DNA of 64,000 bases, from the NCBI GenBank assembly GCA_022826945.1, contig JAJDTY010000073.1:372001-436000 (forward strand), given 5' to 3'. Under the pieces are notes generated by a model. The model had not been told where the DNA came from. It saw only the letters and a program-made list of their open reading frames with translations, and did not search any database. The translations under genes and the position numbers were made by a program. Origin of the DNA: Candidatus Binatia bacterium (lineage in GTDB: Bacteria > Desulfobacterota > Binatia > Bin18). Positions 39,349-50,195 of this stretch are shown here, one piece after another. Each line of letters opens with the position of its first letter. The stretch's first letter is position 1.

Positions 39349-41085
39349 TCAATTTCGCGGTATGCGAATCTCCTCAACCATGTCTTGGACTGCAGGTGGT
39401 GGCGGGCTGGTGAACGAGGAAACGACAAGCGCGATGCCAAAGTTGATCAGCATGCCAACTCCGCCAATACCTTCGGGTGAGATACCCCAGAGCCAGTGCT
39501 CGGCCGTATTGGCTTCAGGGCTGATAAATTTGAAATAGATAATATAGGCGGTGGTAAAACTCATGCCGCAGATCATGCCGGCAATCGCCCCGGCTCGGTT
39601 CAGGCGTTTGGAAAAAATCCCCAGGACAATTACCGGAAAGAAGCTCGAAGCGGCCAGGCCAAAGGCAAACGCCACGACTTGGGCGACAAACCCCGGCGGG
39701 TAAATACCGAAATAGCCGGCGATAATCACCGCTCCGGCCGCGGCGAAACGGGCATAGCGGAGCTCTTGCTGCTCGGTGATATCCGGACGAATCACCTTTT
39801 TCATCAGATCATGGGAGACCGACATCGACAGGACGAGCAACAGGCCGGCCGCAGTAGACAGAGCGGCCGCCAGACCGCCCGCCGCAACCAAGGCGACGAT
39901 CCAAGCCGGGAGTTGGGCAATTTCCGGGTTGGCGAGCACGATAATATCGCGGTCGATGTATAACTCATTGCCCTTCCAGCCTTGCGCTGTCGCGCGCTCG
40001 GCAAAGGCAGGGTTGCGATCATTATAATACTGAATCCGACCGTCCTGGTTCTTATCGGAAAACCGAATCAGGCCGGTTTCTTCCCATTTTGAGAACCAGT
40101 CAGGCACCTGGGCATATGCGGTGTTATGAACGGTCGTTAAGAGATTGGTCCGGGCAAACGCCGCAACCGCAGGAGCAGTAGCGTACAGGATGACAATAAA
40201 CAGCAGGGCCCATCCGGCTGAGAGACGCGCATCTTTCACCTTCGGAACCGTAAAAAAACGGGTGATGACATGCGGCAGACCGGCCGTCCCGACCATCAGA
40301 GAGAGGGTAATGAAAAAGACATCGATAGTCGTTTTACTCCCCCGACCGGTGTAGGCCGCAAAACCAAGATCCTGGCTTAAGCCGTCAAGCTTATCCAGCA
40401 GAGACGTTCCTGGCTCCGTTGTCAGTTCCGCCCCAAAACCAATTTGGGGGAGTAGCGTATCGGTCATCAACAGGGAGATAAAAAAGGTAGGCAACATATA
40501 GGCAAAGATCAGCACACAGTATTGGGCGACTTGCGTATAGGTAATGCCTTTTTGTCCACCGGTTACGGCGTAGATAAAGACGATGGCCATGCCGATAACC
40601 ACGCCGAATTCAACCGGGACTTCTAAGAAACGCGCAAACACGACACCGACCCCACGCATCTGACCAGCCACATAGGTAAACGAGACAAAGATGGCGCAGA
40701 CAAGCGCGGCGACCCGGGCGGTCTGCGAGTAATAGCGTTCGCCAACAAAGTCCGGCACGGTGTATTTCCCGAACTTCCGTAGGTATGGTGCGAGCAACAG
40801 GGCTAAGAGCACATACCCGCCCGTCCAGCCCATCAGATACATTGCACCGTCACGTCCCAGGAAGGACATCATGCCCGCCATTGAGATAAACGAGGCCGCA
40901 CTCATCCACCCTGCGGCGGTCGCCATGCCGTTCGCGACGGCACCGACCCGCGAACCGGCAACATAAAAGTCACTCGTTGACTCAGCTTTGGCTCGCCAGG
41001 CGATGCCGATATAGAGCGCGAATGAAAGGCCAACGATAATGAAGGTCCATATTTTGACCGGATCTGTCGGAAGGAGGTCCATCAC
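39349..41085 (-). CDS. Sodium:solute symporter (SSS family, VC_2705/ActP-like)
   Basis: The 578-residue protein has around 13 membrane segments and SSS hallmarks: FYVAGSRVGAVANGMATAAGWMSAASFISMAGMM, GGQKGITYTQVAQY, AGLPHVITRFFTVPKVKDAR and AGGLAAALSTAAGLLLVLSMSVSHDL. It is the transport subunit of a DUF4212-linked symporter, a group that takes up small organic acids such as acetate or related solutes with sodium; the exact substrate is unknown. It overlaps the DUF4212 gene by four bases. Confidence 0.92.
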   Translation of the reverse strand: MMDLLPTDPVKIWTFIIVGLSFALYIGIAWRAKAESTSDFYVAGSRVGAVANGMATAAGWMSAASFISMAGMMSFLGRDGAMYLMGWTGGYVLLALLLAPYLRKFGKYTVPDFVGERYYSQTARVAALVCAIFVSFTYVAGQMRGVGVVFARFLEVPVEFGVVIGMAIVFIYAVTGGQKGITYTQVAQYCVLIFAYMLPTFFISLLMTDTLLPQIGFGAELTTEPGTSLLDKLDGLSQDLGFAAYTGRGSKTTIDVFFITLSLMVGTAGLPHVITRFFTVPKVKDARLSAGWALLFIVILYATAPAVAAFARTNLLTTVHNTAYAQVPDWFSKWEETGLIRFSDKNQDGRIQYYNDRNPAFAERATAQGWKGNELYIDRDIIVLANPEIAQLPAWIVALVAAGGLAAALSTAAGLLLVLSMSVSHDLMKKVIRPDITEQQELRYARFAAAGAVIIAGYFGIYPPGFVAQVVAFAFGLAASSFFPVIVLGIFSKRLNRAGAIAGMICGMSFTTAYIIYFKFISPEANTAEHWLWGISPEGIGGVGMLINFGIALVVSSFTSPPPPAVQDMVEEIRIPRN

Positions 41086-41378
41086 TGGGCACCCCCACTA
41101 CGCACCCCTTCTCGCTCCTCCAGGCCATATTCCCGGTCCAGACGATTCATCAGCCACACGTACACGAAGATCAGAATGACAAAGACATACATCGAGCCCT
41201 GTTGCGCCATCCAAAAACCAAGCCGAAAGCCGCCCAGCCGGATGGTGTTCAGCCCGTCAACACAGAGAATGGACAGCCCAAAGGAAACGATAAACCAGAC
41301 GCTGAGCAGGGCTCCGACAATGAGAAGATTCGTACGCCAGTAACGCTGGGACAGGTGGGATACGGATTCATCTTTCAT
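41082..41378 (-). CDS. DUF4212 small subunit of sodium/substrate symporter
   Basis: From ATG 41378, preceded by AAGAGGTG, the product is 98 residues with two membrane helices (LLIVGALLSVWFIVSFGLSIL and GSMYVFVILIFVYVWLMNRLDREYG) and the family pattern RYWRTNLLI and RLGGFRLGFWMAQQGS. DUF4212 proteins always accompany an SSS symporter like the one downstream and are thought to be its accessory subunit. The 4-base overlap couples their translation. Confidence 0.9.
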   Translation of the reverse strand: MKDESVSHLSQRYWRTNLLIVGALLSVWFIVSFGLSILCVDGLNTIRLGGFRLGFWMAQQGSMYVFVILIFVYVWLMNRLDREYGLEEREGVRSGGAQ

Positions 41379-41457
41379 ATATGACACACCTCTTGATAGG
41401 CCAGACGGAGAAATCTGAGGAGATACTGCCGCGGTCTTTTCCCAAGATAAAAATCAA

Positions 41458-41862
41458 CTAGGCCGCGTCCGGTGGCGAGGGGAATTCATGCGAGACAATA
41501 TAGTGAAGCACAGTCTGGGGTGTGATCAGACCAACCACAACATCTTGACGAACCACGGGCAAATGATGAATTTTCTGCTCTCGCAAAATGGTGAGCACCT
41601 GATCCGCAGGAGTGAATTCGTCGACGGTTATCACATATTCCGTCATTAGTGTTTCCACAGTCACATCGTTGGAACGCTGGGCAAGAAAGGCGTCGAGCAT
41701 GTCGCTTTCGGTGATGATACCAACAACTCGTCCGTTCGTATCGGTGACGGGCAGGCCAGTGATGTCCAACCGGGCAAGTTGGCGCGCAGCCTCGGCCAGG
41801 GTCGTCTCGGGAGAGACAACCACATCGTTTGCCGCCATAAATTGTCGGGCGTGCCCCTTCAC
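41458..41862 (-). CDS. CBS-domain pair protein
   Basis: The product of about 134 residues consists of two CBS domains and little else: VVVSPETTLAEAARQLARLDITGLPVTDTNGRVVGIITESDML and YVITVDEFTPADQVLTILREQKIHHLPVVRQDVVVGLIT. Such pairs sense adenine nucleotides or similar ligands. The second GTG (41862) has GGAGG at five bases and is the likely start, two codons inside the track ORF. It lies immediately upstream of the DUF4212/SSS pair on the same strand, which suggests it senses cell state for that transporter; this is inference. Confidence 0.85.
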   Translation of the reverse strand: MKGHARQFMAANDVVVSPETTLAEAARQLARLDITGLPVTDTNGRVVGIITESDMLDAFLAQRSNDVTVETLMTEYVITVDEFTPADQVLTILREQKIHHLPVVRQDVVVGLITPQTVLHYIVSHEFPSPPDAA

Positions 41863-42068
41863 TGACACCTCCCTCTCTCCACCACCGGGTGTATCGAGTC
41901 AAACATGGGTATTGTGACACACTCAACCTACAACGTCGAGATTGCTCACGCATCGGCATTTATCCTGTCGCTTTGTTCACCCATGGCAGCACCACCACCA
42001 GATCGGCTCGAAGACACCTCACTTCTGTGGTATTGGTGTAACAACACCTTTTAGAGGAGGAAGAACAG

Positions 42069-42446
42069 ATGCCAGTTGTCCACAACGAAACAGTAGAAAA
42101 ATTTGCCCTTCCCGGCTTGGAACACCAGACCCTCGCCGGGCCGGAACATGGCATGCAGGCCTTAGAAATGTGGATGCAAACCATCAAGCCCGGCAGCGGG
42201 ACGCCCGTTCACCGTCACGACTGTGAAGAGGCTATCGTGGTGTTGCGCGGCGCGGGACGCTTGACGGTTGAGGGAGAGGATACGGATTTTGGTCCGAACT
42301 CAACGCTCCAGATACCACGCGATGTGATCCATCAGATAGTCAATACCGGGACAGAGGATATGTTTATTGTTGCGGCTCTCGGCCAGGCACCGGTCAGAGT
42401 CTGCACCGCGGACAATGAACACATGCCCCTTCCCTGGCAAGACTAA
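42069..42446 (+). CDS. Small cupin-domain protein
   Basis: The 125-residue protein contains a single cupin barrel with motif 1 as GSGTPVHRHDCEEAIVVLRGAG (histidines and glutamate for metal) and motif 2 region PRDVIHQIVNTGTEDMFIV. It probably binds a metal and a small molecule in the cytoplasm; the reaction is unknown. It has a strong ribosome-binding site (GAGGAGGAAG). A small hairpin GGTGT-AACA-ACACC followed by four Ts lies just before that site. Confidence 0.85.
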   Translation: MPVVHNETVEKFALPGLEHQTLAGPEHGMQALEMWMQTIKPGSGTPVHRHDCEEAIVVLRGAGRLTVEGEDTDFGPNSTLQIPRDVIHQIVNTGTEDMFIVAALGQAPVRVCTADNEHMPLPWQD

Positions 42447-42469
42447 GGCGTCGGTGCGCTGGCTGAGGG

Positions 42470-42904
42470 TCAGGCCTCTTCCCTCACCCTTCTTCTGGTC
42501 CATAGAAAGAAACTGCCCGCGCCCAGCCCGCCGCCTATCACATCCGCGACGACATCGACCGTGCTGGACACACGTCCCGGCACGAAGCTCTGATGCCATT
42601 CATCGCTGAGCCCATATCCAAGAGTAAAGAGAAGGGCGAAAAGCACGACTGCCAGAGACGAACATCCCTCCCACGTCTCCCTGAGCGCTACCGTCCAGAG
42701 CCAACCCAACACGGCATACGCTGCCACATGGACCAAGGTATCGGAGGAAGACACCACCTGAGGAAGACGCAACCTGGGTTGATCGGAAAGGTAGTAGAGA
42801 AGTCCGCAATAACTCACGACCGCGGACCATGCGAGAAGCTGTCGGCCCCAAGTCGCCTTTCCTTTTTGTTCCACCTGGCCTTGCCACATGATACGATTTT
42901 CCAC
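42470..42904 (-). CDS. VanZ-like membrane protein
   Basis: The 144-residue protein has about four hydrophobic segments and the VanZ-family pattern YYLSDQPRLRLPQ, DTLVHVAAYAVLGWLW and GLSDEWHQSFVPGRVSSTVDVVADVIGGGLGA. The family name comes from a teicoplanin-resistance gene, but most members have no known function. The start is GTG with GAGG upstream; an ATG five codons later is possible. It ends convergently with the cupin gene and follows the DUF711 gene on the same strand. Confidence 0.82.
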   Translation of the reverse strand: MENRIMWQGQVEQKGKATWGRQLLAWSAVVSYCGLLYYLSDQPRLRLPQVVSSSDTLVHVAAYAVLGWLWTVALRETWEGCSSLAVVLFALLFTLGYGLSDEWHQSFVPGRVSSTVDVVADVIGGGLGAGSFFLWTRRRVREEA

Positions 42905-42921
42905 ACACCCTCAGCCGACCA

Positions 42922-44076
42922 CTAATCGACGGCCATAATCTGCGTATTCACAAAATAGGGAAAGTCGAACGTTGTCATCTCGCCGACCTGCTTGCCTGGG
43001 ATTGGAAGCAGACGAACGGAGAGCGGTTTCTGCAACTTCCAGCCTAACGCCTCAACATCTGAGAGAAGTCCCATCAGTTGATGCTGAGAGACGTCGCCAG
43101 CAAGCGGGATGGTGTCAAGCCCGGTACCGCACACTGCGGAATATGTCAGCAGTTGGGGAAGTCGGATTTTTCCCTGATTATTGCGTTCAGCGAGACCAGC
43201 ATCTTCGAGCACTGGCAACATAAGTCCACAGTAGCCACACTGGTCGAGGGTCGTCGCTTTGAGTGCCGCAGTGACCAAGGCAGCTGCCGCAAGCGTGCCC
43301 GGACTGCCAAAGGGAGCGGCGCTGATCTGCTCAATTGCCCGGGCAATACTGCTTCCAGGGCCCGGCGCCGGTGAAAGGTCAAAGCCCGCAAATCGAAAAT
43401 ACTGCTGCCCAAGGCGTTTCAGACGTCGCGCAAGGGGGCGAAGCTGACGTTCAAATGCCTGTTGTATCTGAGTGATAAGCCCGGTCGGACTGAGATCAGG
43501 CGGGGCAACGGACTCCACCACATCGGCAGCTTCAAGGGCAAGGGAGACGGCTGGCGTTCCAGTGTGGAACGCCACCGGGAAGAAAGGGGTCTGGGCACGG
43601 ATGTGTATCGCGGCCGCAAATCGGAGATTGCCAAATCCATCCGGCGTCGTGTCTGCGACCGTCTTCATAATACCGGCAATCGCTTGGGTTACAGACCGAG
43701 CGGGAACGTGGTCGCCGTTGCCGAGACGGGCGCTGACGAACATGATTTCGGTCCCAGCGATCAGATCTGGCAACAACTCAACAAACCGGCGCTCCTCGGG
43801 CACGCTCGGGTCGACTGGTCCGAGCGCGCAATAATCCAACCCATTGGCGAGACAGCAGGCTTCCAGCTCTTGGGCAAAGCGAAGGATCGTGGCAGGAGCG
43901 CAGTCGGCCAGGTACTGAGGAAATGGAGGGGTAGCCAAACGGAGGGTTTGCACCGCTAACCCTTCCTCCTCACAGATGGTCTTTACTTCCTTGGCGAAGC
44001 GTCCGCCTTGCGCGATCCGATTGGTCTTCAGCGGAAAGCCGGGATCGAGCCCTATCGTAATAGACCGAATCTTCAT
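42922..44076 (-). CDS. DUF711 family protein
   Basis: The 384-residue protein begins MKIRSITIGLDPGFPL and carries the DUF711 features FAQELEACCLANGLDYCALGPV, the FAAAIHIRAQTPFFPVAFH stretch, and GYCGLMLPVLEDAGLAERN. Some relatives are annotated as UPF0210; the fold is related to glycyl-radical-like barrels but no reaction is established. It lacks a signal peptide. It is transcribed divergently from the HTH gene at 44199 across about 120 bases. Confidence 0.8.
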   Translation of the reverse strand: MKIRSITIGLDPGFPLKTNRIAQGGRFAKEVKTICEEEGLAVQTLRLATPPFPQYLADCAPATILRFAQELEACCLANGLDYCALGPVDPSVPEERRFVELLPDLIAGTEIMFVSARLGNGDHVPARSVTQAIAGIMKTVADTTPDGFGNLRFAAAIHIRAQTPFFPVAFHTGTPAVSLALEAADVVESVAPPDLSPTGLITQIQQAFERQLRPLARRLKRLGQQYFRFAGFDLSPAPGPGSSIARAIEQISAAPFGSPGTLAAAALVTAALKATTLDQCGYCGLMLPVLEDAGLAERNNQGKIRLPQLLTYSAVCGTGLDTIPLAGDVSQHQLMGLLSDVEALGWKLQKPLSVRLLPIPGKQVGEMTTFDFPYFVNTQIMAVD

Positions 44077-44198
44077 GGATTTTCCCCTACATCAGCGGCG
44101 GGTAGACATATCTCCAGCACTATCACTTCCACGTTCTGCCCATTGGCACCGTTTCCATTTATCAGTATTATACCTGGGAAAAATAGAGCGATCCGACT

Positions 44199-44744
44199 AT
44201 GGCGAAAAAAGAGGAGCCGACAACCCTGTTGGACGAACAGGCTACGGGAGAGGGGGCTGATGTTCAGATTCGCCTGACGCGCCGTCCTCCGTGGCAGCCG
44301 TCCCCACGCCTTCCCGATTATTTACTGGAAGACGAGCTCAATCGGCTCATGGACCCGCGCGAGTGGAAAACCTACCGGGCCTTGTGGCGGCACTCCATCG
44401 GTTTACGACGGACTCCACTGATTACGGCTGGCTATGCCGAAATCTGTGAGATGACGGGCTTGTCCCGGGCCTCGGTTATCCGGGCTTTGAAAGGGCTCAT
44501 GAAGAAGCGCTATGTCATACGGATCCTCGGACCAGAGGCGAAAGGTGAGACTCGGGTCGAAAAGGCCCGGTTACCAACCAAACCGCGCGATGGACATCGA
44601 TATCTGGTCTGTACGTATCGCGAAGTGATAGAAGGGCGGCTCAAGGACGGAACGCCGCTCAAGGATATTCCCGAAGGGGGCCTGTTCCCGGAGGAGGTCC
44701 AGGTCTTTCGGCGTGAAGAGCAAGACCCGTTATTCTCAAGCTAG
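44199..44744 (+). CDS. Winged helix-turn-helix DNA-binding protein
   Basis: The 181-residue product has a charged N-terminus and a winged-helix domain at about residues 45-115: MDPREWKTYRALWRHSIGL, AEICEMTGLSRASVIRALKGLMKKRYVIRI. This resembles replication-initiator or MarR-like helices, but there is no ligand domain. It could regulate the HEAT and HtrA genes downstream or the divergent DUF711 gene. I do not recognise the family. Confidence 0.72.
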   Translation: MAKKEEPTTLLDEQATGEGADVQIRLTRRPPWQPSPRLPDYLLEDELNRLMDPREWKTYRALWRHSIGLRRTPLITAGYAEICEMTGLSRASVIRALKGLMKKRYVIRILGPEAKGETRVEKARLPTKPRDGHRYLVCTYREVIEGRLKDGTPLKDIPEGGLFPEEVQVFRREEQDPLFSS

Positions 44745-44805
44745 CGCCCTTGCATCCAGTCTCTGTGTGGGGCATCTTCAGTCAATTACGAGTGGCAGTA
44801 AACCT

Positions 44806-45579
44806 ATGTGTGCAGGAGTGACGAAACAGCATTGTGGACTGAGAGCAGGGGTGGTGCTCGGTATCATTCTGTTCCTCGCATTCGGCCTTTTCGACTGGAT
44901 CGTGCCGTGTGTCTCTGAGGCGCAATTTCTGGGCCAGGGTACGCGATTGGGAAACCGCTTGACGCGCGAGAGTCGGCTGCGGTTGCGCCAGGAAAAACAG
45001 AAAAGAGGATCAGGACCAGAAATGGAAGAGATTATCCGTCGGCTGGGGAATGATCGGCCGGAAACACGCATGAGTGCGGTGAAGTCGCTCGGAGAGATGA
45101 AAAATCCGCAGACGATTGACTATCTGCTCAATGCGACCGCGGATGCTGATATTCGGGTCAAGGTTAAAGCCATTGAATATCTGGGCAATATGCGAGCGAC
45201 CGATGCCACCCCGGCCCTGGCCCAGCAGTTATTTTTGCGCGACGTGCATGCCGGAGTCAAAAAAAAGGTTTTGATTGCCTTAGGCAAAATTGGTGACCCG
45301 CGGGGCGCCATGCCCATTATGGAGTTTTTGCGGCGCGACCTTGATGAGCCGACAAAAGGAACGGCCCTCTTTGCTCTGAAAGAAGTGGGGACGGAGGATG
45401 TCCTCACTTTTCTCGACGAATTCTCCCGCATCGAGGAGTCGGTCCCCCTGCGGAGGCTGGCTGCTGACGCAGCAATGGATATCCGGCACCGCCTCTCGCC
45501 GGAATTCGCTCCGGTTGTCCCCTCGTTCGTAAAACAGGTGGAACTGCGAGAAAAGATGGAAAAGGGAGCAAAACCGTAA
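44806..45579 (+). CDS. Secreted HEAT-repeat protein
   Basis: From ATG 44806 the 257-residue product has a signal peptide ([25 protein letters not shown]), a basic linker, then about five HEAT/PBS-lyase-like repeats ([81 protein letters not shown]). It is probably periplasmic and binds another protein. The track start at 44713 (GTG) overlaps the HTH gene and destroys the signal peptide. The htrA-like protease gene follows 28 bases later. Confidence 0.78.
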   Translation: MCAGVTKQHCGLRAGVVLGIILFLAFGLFDWIVPCVSEAQFLGQGTRLGNRLTRESRLRLRQEKQKRGSGPEMEEIIRRLGNDRPETRMSAVKSLGEMKNPQTIDYLLNATADADIRVKVKAIEYLGNMRATDATPALAQQLFLRDVHAGVKKKVLIALGKIGDPRGAMPIMEFLRRDLDEPTKGTALFALKEVGTEDVLTFLDEFSRIEESVPLRRLAADAAMDIRHRLSPEFAPVVPSFVKQVELREKMEKGAKP

Positions 45580-45607
45580 CCCTTGGGTGTGGAAAGGGAA
45601 GGAATGC

Positions 45608-47119
45608 ATGCGTAAGAGCGGATCGGTACGACACGGCGTTTTCACCGCGAGCATCCTCATACTGTCAGGATTGCTGCTAGTGGACCGCCCTCCCCTACAC
45701 GCCCTAGAACTATTCGGTTCAAAAAAAAAGGAGGAAAAGAGCGAAGAGGAAGCGCGTCCACCGGTGGTGACAAGTGTAAGCCAGCTTCCCGATTTTGCTA
45801 ATATAGCAAAATCGACCATGCCTGCGGTCGTGAACATCTCAACGACCCAGACATCGACGCGCCGCTCCCAACGTCGCCAGAGGCCGCTGCCGGGACCAAA
45901 TCCCTTTGGCGGAGAAGACCCATTTGAAGAGTTCTTCCGTCGCTTTTTTGGCGACCGCCCCCCCCCGCGCCAGCAGCGCAGTTTGGGCTCTGGCTTCATT
46001 ATCAGCCAAGACGGCTATATCGTCACGAATGAGCATGTTGTTGGGGATGCCGACAAAATTACGGTCCGCCTCTCGGATGAAGACGAGTTTGAGGCGCAAA
46101 TTATCGGGACTGACGATAAAACAGATTTAGCTCTAATCAAAATTAAGTCAGAAGAGCCCTTTCAGAGCGTTCCACTCGGCAACTCATCGGATTTACAGAT
46201 TGGCGATTGGGTCATGGCCATCGGCAATCCGTTCGGACTCGAACAAACAGTGACGGCTGGCATCGTCAGCGCTAAGGGACGAGTGATCGGAGCTGGACCG
46301 TATGACGATTTTATCCAGACGGACGCCTCGATTAACCCCGGTAACTCTGGCGGTCCACTCTTGAACCTCCGAGGTGAAGTCGTGGGTATTAACTCCGCCA
46401 TTTTTAGTCAGGGCGGTGGCAATATTGGTATTGGCTTTGCCATCCCGATCGATATGGCGAAGTCCATCATTAACCAACTCAAAAACACAGGGAAAGTGAC
46501 CCGGGGCTGGCTGGGTGTCGCTATTCAAACGGTCACAGCAGAACTCGCAAAATCTTTTGACCTGGATGAACCCATCGGCGCCTTGGTCGCTGAGGTTACG
46601 GAGGGTGGACCAGCAGAGAAGGCGGGTCTTGAGCGGGGCGATATCATTACCCACTTCAAAGGTGAAAAAATTCTGAAATCACACGACTTGCCGGCTATGG
46701 TGGCACGGACTCCGGTCGGAGAAAAGGTCGAAGTCATCGTTCTTCGTGGCGGAAAAGAACAAACCATCTCTGTCGCGCTTGGAGAATTAACCGATCAGGT
46801 CGCCCAAGGCGGAAGCCGCGAGGAGAGCGAGGCAAGCTGGGGCCTGACCGTCGCCGATATCTCAGACGAACATCTCCAACGCTACCGCTTGCCAGACAAT
46901 CAAAAAGGCGTTGTTGTCACGGCGGTTGAGCCTGGCAGCCCAGCCGAGATGGCTGGTATCCGTCCCGGAGATGTTATCGAAGAAGTGAACCGCCAAGCCG
47001 TCAAATCGGTGCGCGACTTTACGACGGCTGTAGAGGAAGTCAAAGACGCAGAGACCCTCCTGCTCCTTGCCCGTCGAGGAAATTTCACTTCGTTTTTTGC
47101 ACTGCGTAAACAAGGATAA
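45608..47119 (+). CDS. Do/DegP-like periplasmic serine protease (HtrA)
   Basis: From ATG 45608 (AAGGA upstream) the 503-residue precursor has an N-terminal signal/anchor, an S1 protease domain with the catalytic triad in [13 protein letters not shown] (His), TDLALIKIK (Asp) and [13 protein letters not shown] (Ser), and two PDZ domains ([11 protein letters not shown]... and [16 protein letters not shown]...). HtrA proteases degrade or refold misfolded envelope proteins. A glutamine/arginine/proline-rich insert precedes the protease domain ([18 protein letters not shown]), as in DegP-type LA loops. It is the third gene of the HTH-HEAT-HtrA run. Confidence 0.95.
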   Translation: MRKSGSVRHGVFTASILILSGLLLVDRPPLHALELFGSKKKEEKSEEEARPPVVTSVSQLPDFANIAKSTMPAVVNISTTQTSTRRSQRRQRPLPGPNPFGGEDPFEEFFRRFFGDRPPPRQQRSLGSGFIISQDGYIVTNEHVVGDADKITVRLSDEDEFEAQIIGTDDKTDLALIKIKSEEPFQSVPLGNSSDLQIGDWVMAIGNPFGLEQTVTAGIVSAKGRVIGAGPYDDFIQTDASINPGNSGGPLLNLRGEVVGINSAIFSQGGGNIGIGFAIPIDMAKSIINQLKNTGKVTRGWLGVAIQTVTAELAKSFDLDEPIGALVAEVTEGGPAEKAGLERGDIITHFKGEKILKSHDLPAMVARTPVGEKVEVIVLRGGKEQTISVALGELTDQVAQGGSREESEASWGLTVADISDEHLQRYRLPDNQKGVVVTAVEPGSPAEMAGIRPGDVIEEVNRQAVKSVRDFTTAVEEVKDAETLLLLARRGNFTSFFALRKQG

Positions 47120-47125
47120 CAGATT

Positions 47126-47153
47126 CCTGCGGGGCGCGAAGTTGCCTCGCAGG
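47126..47153. terminator. Hairpin between convergent genes, candidate bidirectional terminator
   Basis: CCTGCGGGGC and GCCTCGCAGG form a 10-bp stem with one mismatch around an 8-base loop, lying exactly between the htrA-like stop and the VOC gene stop. There is no clear T tract on either strand, so its termination strength is uncertain. Confidence 0.5.
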
Positions 47154-47537
47154 CTATAGCCCCTGAGCCAACTCGATCAAATAGCCATCCGGGTCACGCA
47201 CGTAGGCTGTCCGCTGTCCCCACGGGCGGGTTGTCGGCGGGGTGACCGGCGTCGCTCCGCCTGCCACTATTTCCGCGTAGGCCGCATCAACGTCGGCAAC
47301 CTTGAAGCCCAACTCGAAACCAGGAGCAGCCTGTTGAGCGGGCTCCAGGGTGAAACCGATCACGGCTGCCATGGCTGGACGGGTATAGAATCCAATGCGG
47401 GTCACACCGGTGTCGAGTTGCGCGTAGTCTCCGGAGCGATGGCCAAGGCGGAGCCCTAAAACCTGGGTATAAAAATTAAGGGCACGGTCGAGATCATCAA
47501 CAATCAAGATGATATAGTCGGCCGCTTCAAGTTGCAT
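47154..47537 (-). CDS. VOC (glyoxalase/bleomycin-resistance) fold protein
   Basis: The 127-residue protein has two beta-alpha-beta-beta-beta modules: ADYIILIVDDLDRALNFYTQVLGLRLG and ELGFKVADVDAAYAEIVAGGATPVTPP, ending AYVRDPDGYLIELAQG. The metal-site glutamate near the C-terminus is present (LIELAQ). The reaction is unknown; relatives include glyoxalases, dioxygenases and antibiotic-binding proteins. It follows ispH by 24 bases on the same strand. Confidence 0.85.
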   Translation of the reverse strand: MQLEAADYIILIVDDLDRALNFYTQVLGLRLGHRSGDYAQLDTGVTRIGFYTRPAMAAVIGFTLEPAQQAAPGFELGFKVADVDAAYAEIVAGGATPVTPPTTRPWGQRTAYVRDPDGYLIELAQGL

Positions 47538-47561
47538 GCACGTGTCCTGGCAGGACCAGCT

Positions 47562-48806
47562 TCAGCCCGCGACTGGAGCAATGAAGGGATAGGGCTGCAA
47601 GACCGCTTCCATTGTTCGCGGCTGGTCGAAGAAAGACAGCACCCGCAGCAGGACTTCGTCCACAATGGCATCTGGACAGGACGCCCCACAAGTGAGGGCG
47701 ATATCAAGTGGACGGTGTTCAGGCAGCCAGCTCTGCGTAGTCTCGACCTGTTGCCGGTCTAAAACAAAATGGTCGATGTAGGACGGGGAGACGATGTCTT
47801 TTGCACCCTGAACGAAATATGTCGGCATGGCCGCCCGGCAGAGCTCGACAATATGCGAGGTATTTGACGAGTTATATCCACCGACAACAAGACCCAGATC
47901 GGCCCCATGCTCAATCAAGGCATACGTGGCGTGTTGGTTCTCATTCGTCGCATAACACAGGGTGTCGGACGTGTCAGCAAAGGTCTCACCCAGCCGCCCC
48001 TCACCATAACGGTCGACCAAGGCCTGACGCAAAATCTGGGCAACCTGCCGTGTTTCGGAAGCTAACATCGTGGTTTGATTAACGACCCCGATCCGTTGTA
48101 AATCGCGCTCGGGGTCGAAACCGTGAGAGCAGGTATGGCCGAAGTGCGCAAAGAAAACGTCCGGCTCGAGCCGGCCACGAATAATGTCACCTAAGATATG
48201 AGCTTCTTCAAGATTGAGGACGACAACGGTCGGCGCATTTTGAATACTATGAGAGAAGGTCGCACGGGTTTCCTCATGGGAAGCTTTGCCATGTACGACC
48301 ACGGTATAGCCGCTACTGCCGAGCTGAGCGCTGCGTTTCCAGACACGCTCCACAAACGGACAGGTAGTATTATAGGTATACGGGTCTAATCCACGTTGGG
48401 CTAAGGCGTCCTGAACTTCTACACTCGCCCCGAAGGCAGGCACGACTACAATATCCTCTGCGGTGAGTTCGTCCCAGGCGATCAGGTGTTCGCCCGTAGA
48501 GGAGAAGATAAAGCGCACTCCCCGCTCCTGGAGGTCCTGGTTCACCGCGGGGTTATGGATCATTTCGCTTAAGAAAAAAATCCGCTTACCGCTGTTTTCC
48601 TGAAGCGTCCGATAGGCAATCTCGACTGCATTTTCCACACCAAAACAGAAACCAAAATGGCGGGCAAGAATAAAGCGCACCGGGCCAAAGTCGAGCACCG
48701 TGGGCAATAAGTCCTGCTTGCGAGGGTCTTGTAGCTGACGGTGTTTTTTCACCCGAGAAATGATGGGGCTTTTATAGAAGTCTGGGATATGAAACTGCCG
48801 AGCCAT
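47562..48806 (-). CDS. ispH: 4-hydroxy-3-methylbut-2-enyl diphosphate reductase, cyanobacterial/plant-type
   Basis: From ATG 48806 with GGAGAGGG upstream the product is 414 residues, about 100 longer than E. coli IspH. It has a long N-terminus (FHIPDFYKSPIISRVKKHRQ) and the pattern ARHFGFCFGVENAVEIAYRTL, SEMIHNPAVNQDLQERGV, TCPFV, DTLCYATNENQHA and GGYNSSNTSHIVELC. These supply the three cluster-binding cysteines and the diphosphate-binding SSNT-like loop. The length and HNPAVNQ-type motif match the form found in cyanobacteria and plants. It makes IPP and DMAPP in the MEP pathway. The track start adds 65 unsupported residues. Confidence 0.94.
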   Translation of the reverse strand: MARQFHIPDFYKSPIISRVKKHRQLQDPRKQDLLPTVLDFGPVRFILARHFGFCFGVENAVEIAYRTLQENSGKRIFFLSEMIHNPAVNQDLQERGVRFIFSSTGEHLIAWDELTAEDIVVVPAFGASVEVQDALAQRGLDPYTYNTTCPFVERVWKRSAQLGSSGYTVVVHGKASHEETRATFSHSIQNAPTVVVLNLEEAHILGDIIRGRLEPDVFFAHFGHTCSHGFDPERDLQRIGVVNQTTMLASETRQVAQILRQALVDRYGEGRLGETFADTSDTLCYATNENQHATYALIEHGADLGLVVGGYNSSNTSHIVELCRAAMPTYFVQGAKDIVSPSYIDHFVLDRQQVETTQSWLPEHRPLDIALTCGASCPDAIVDEVLLRVLSFFDQPRTMEAVLQPYPFIAPVAG

Positions 48807-48856
48807 GCTACGCCCTCTCCGCCCTACCCATGCTCTGGACGAGCGGAAAGCCTTGA

Positions 48857-50128
<1,272 letters not shown>

Positions 50129-50195
50129 GTACCCTTTTCCCCCAGACAGTCACCGCAGTGGGACAGACTGCTACCGCTTTCCTGTTGGGCTTCGC

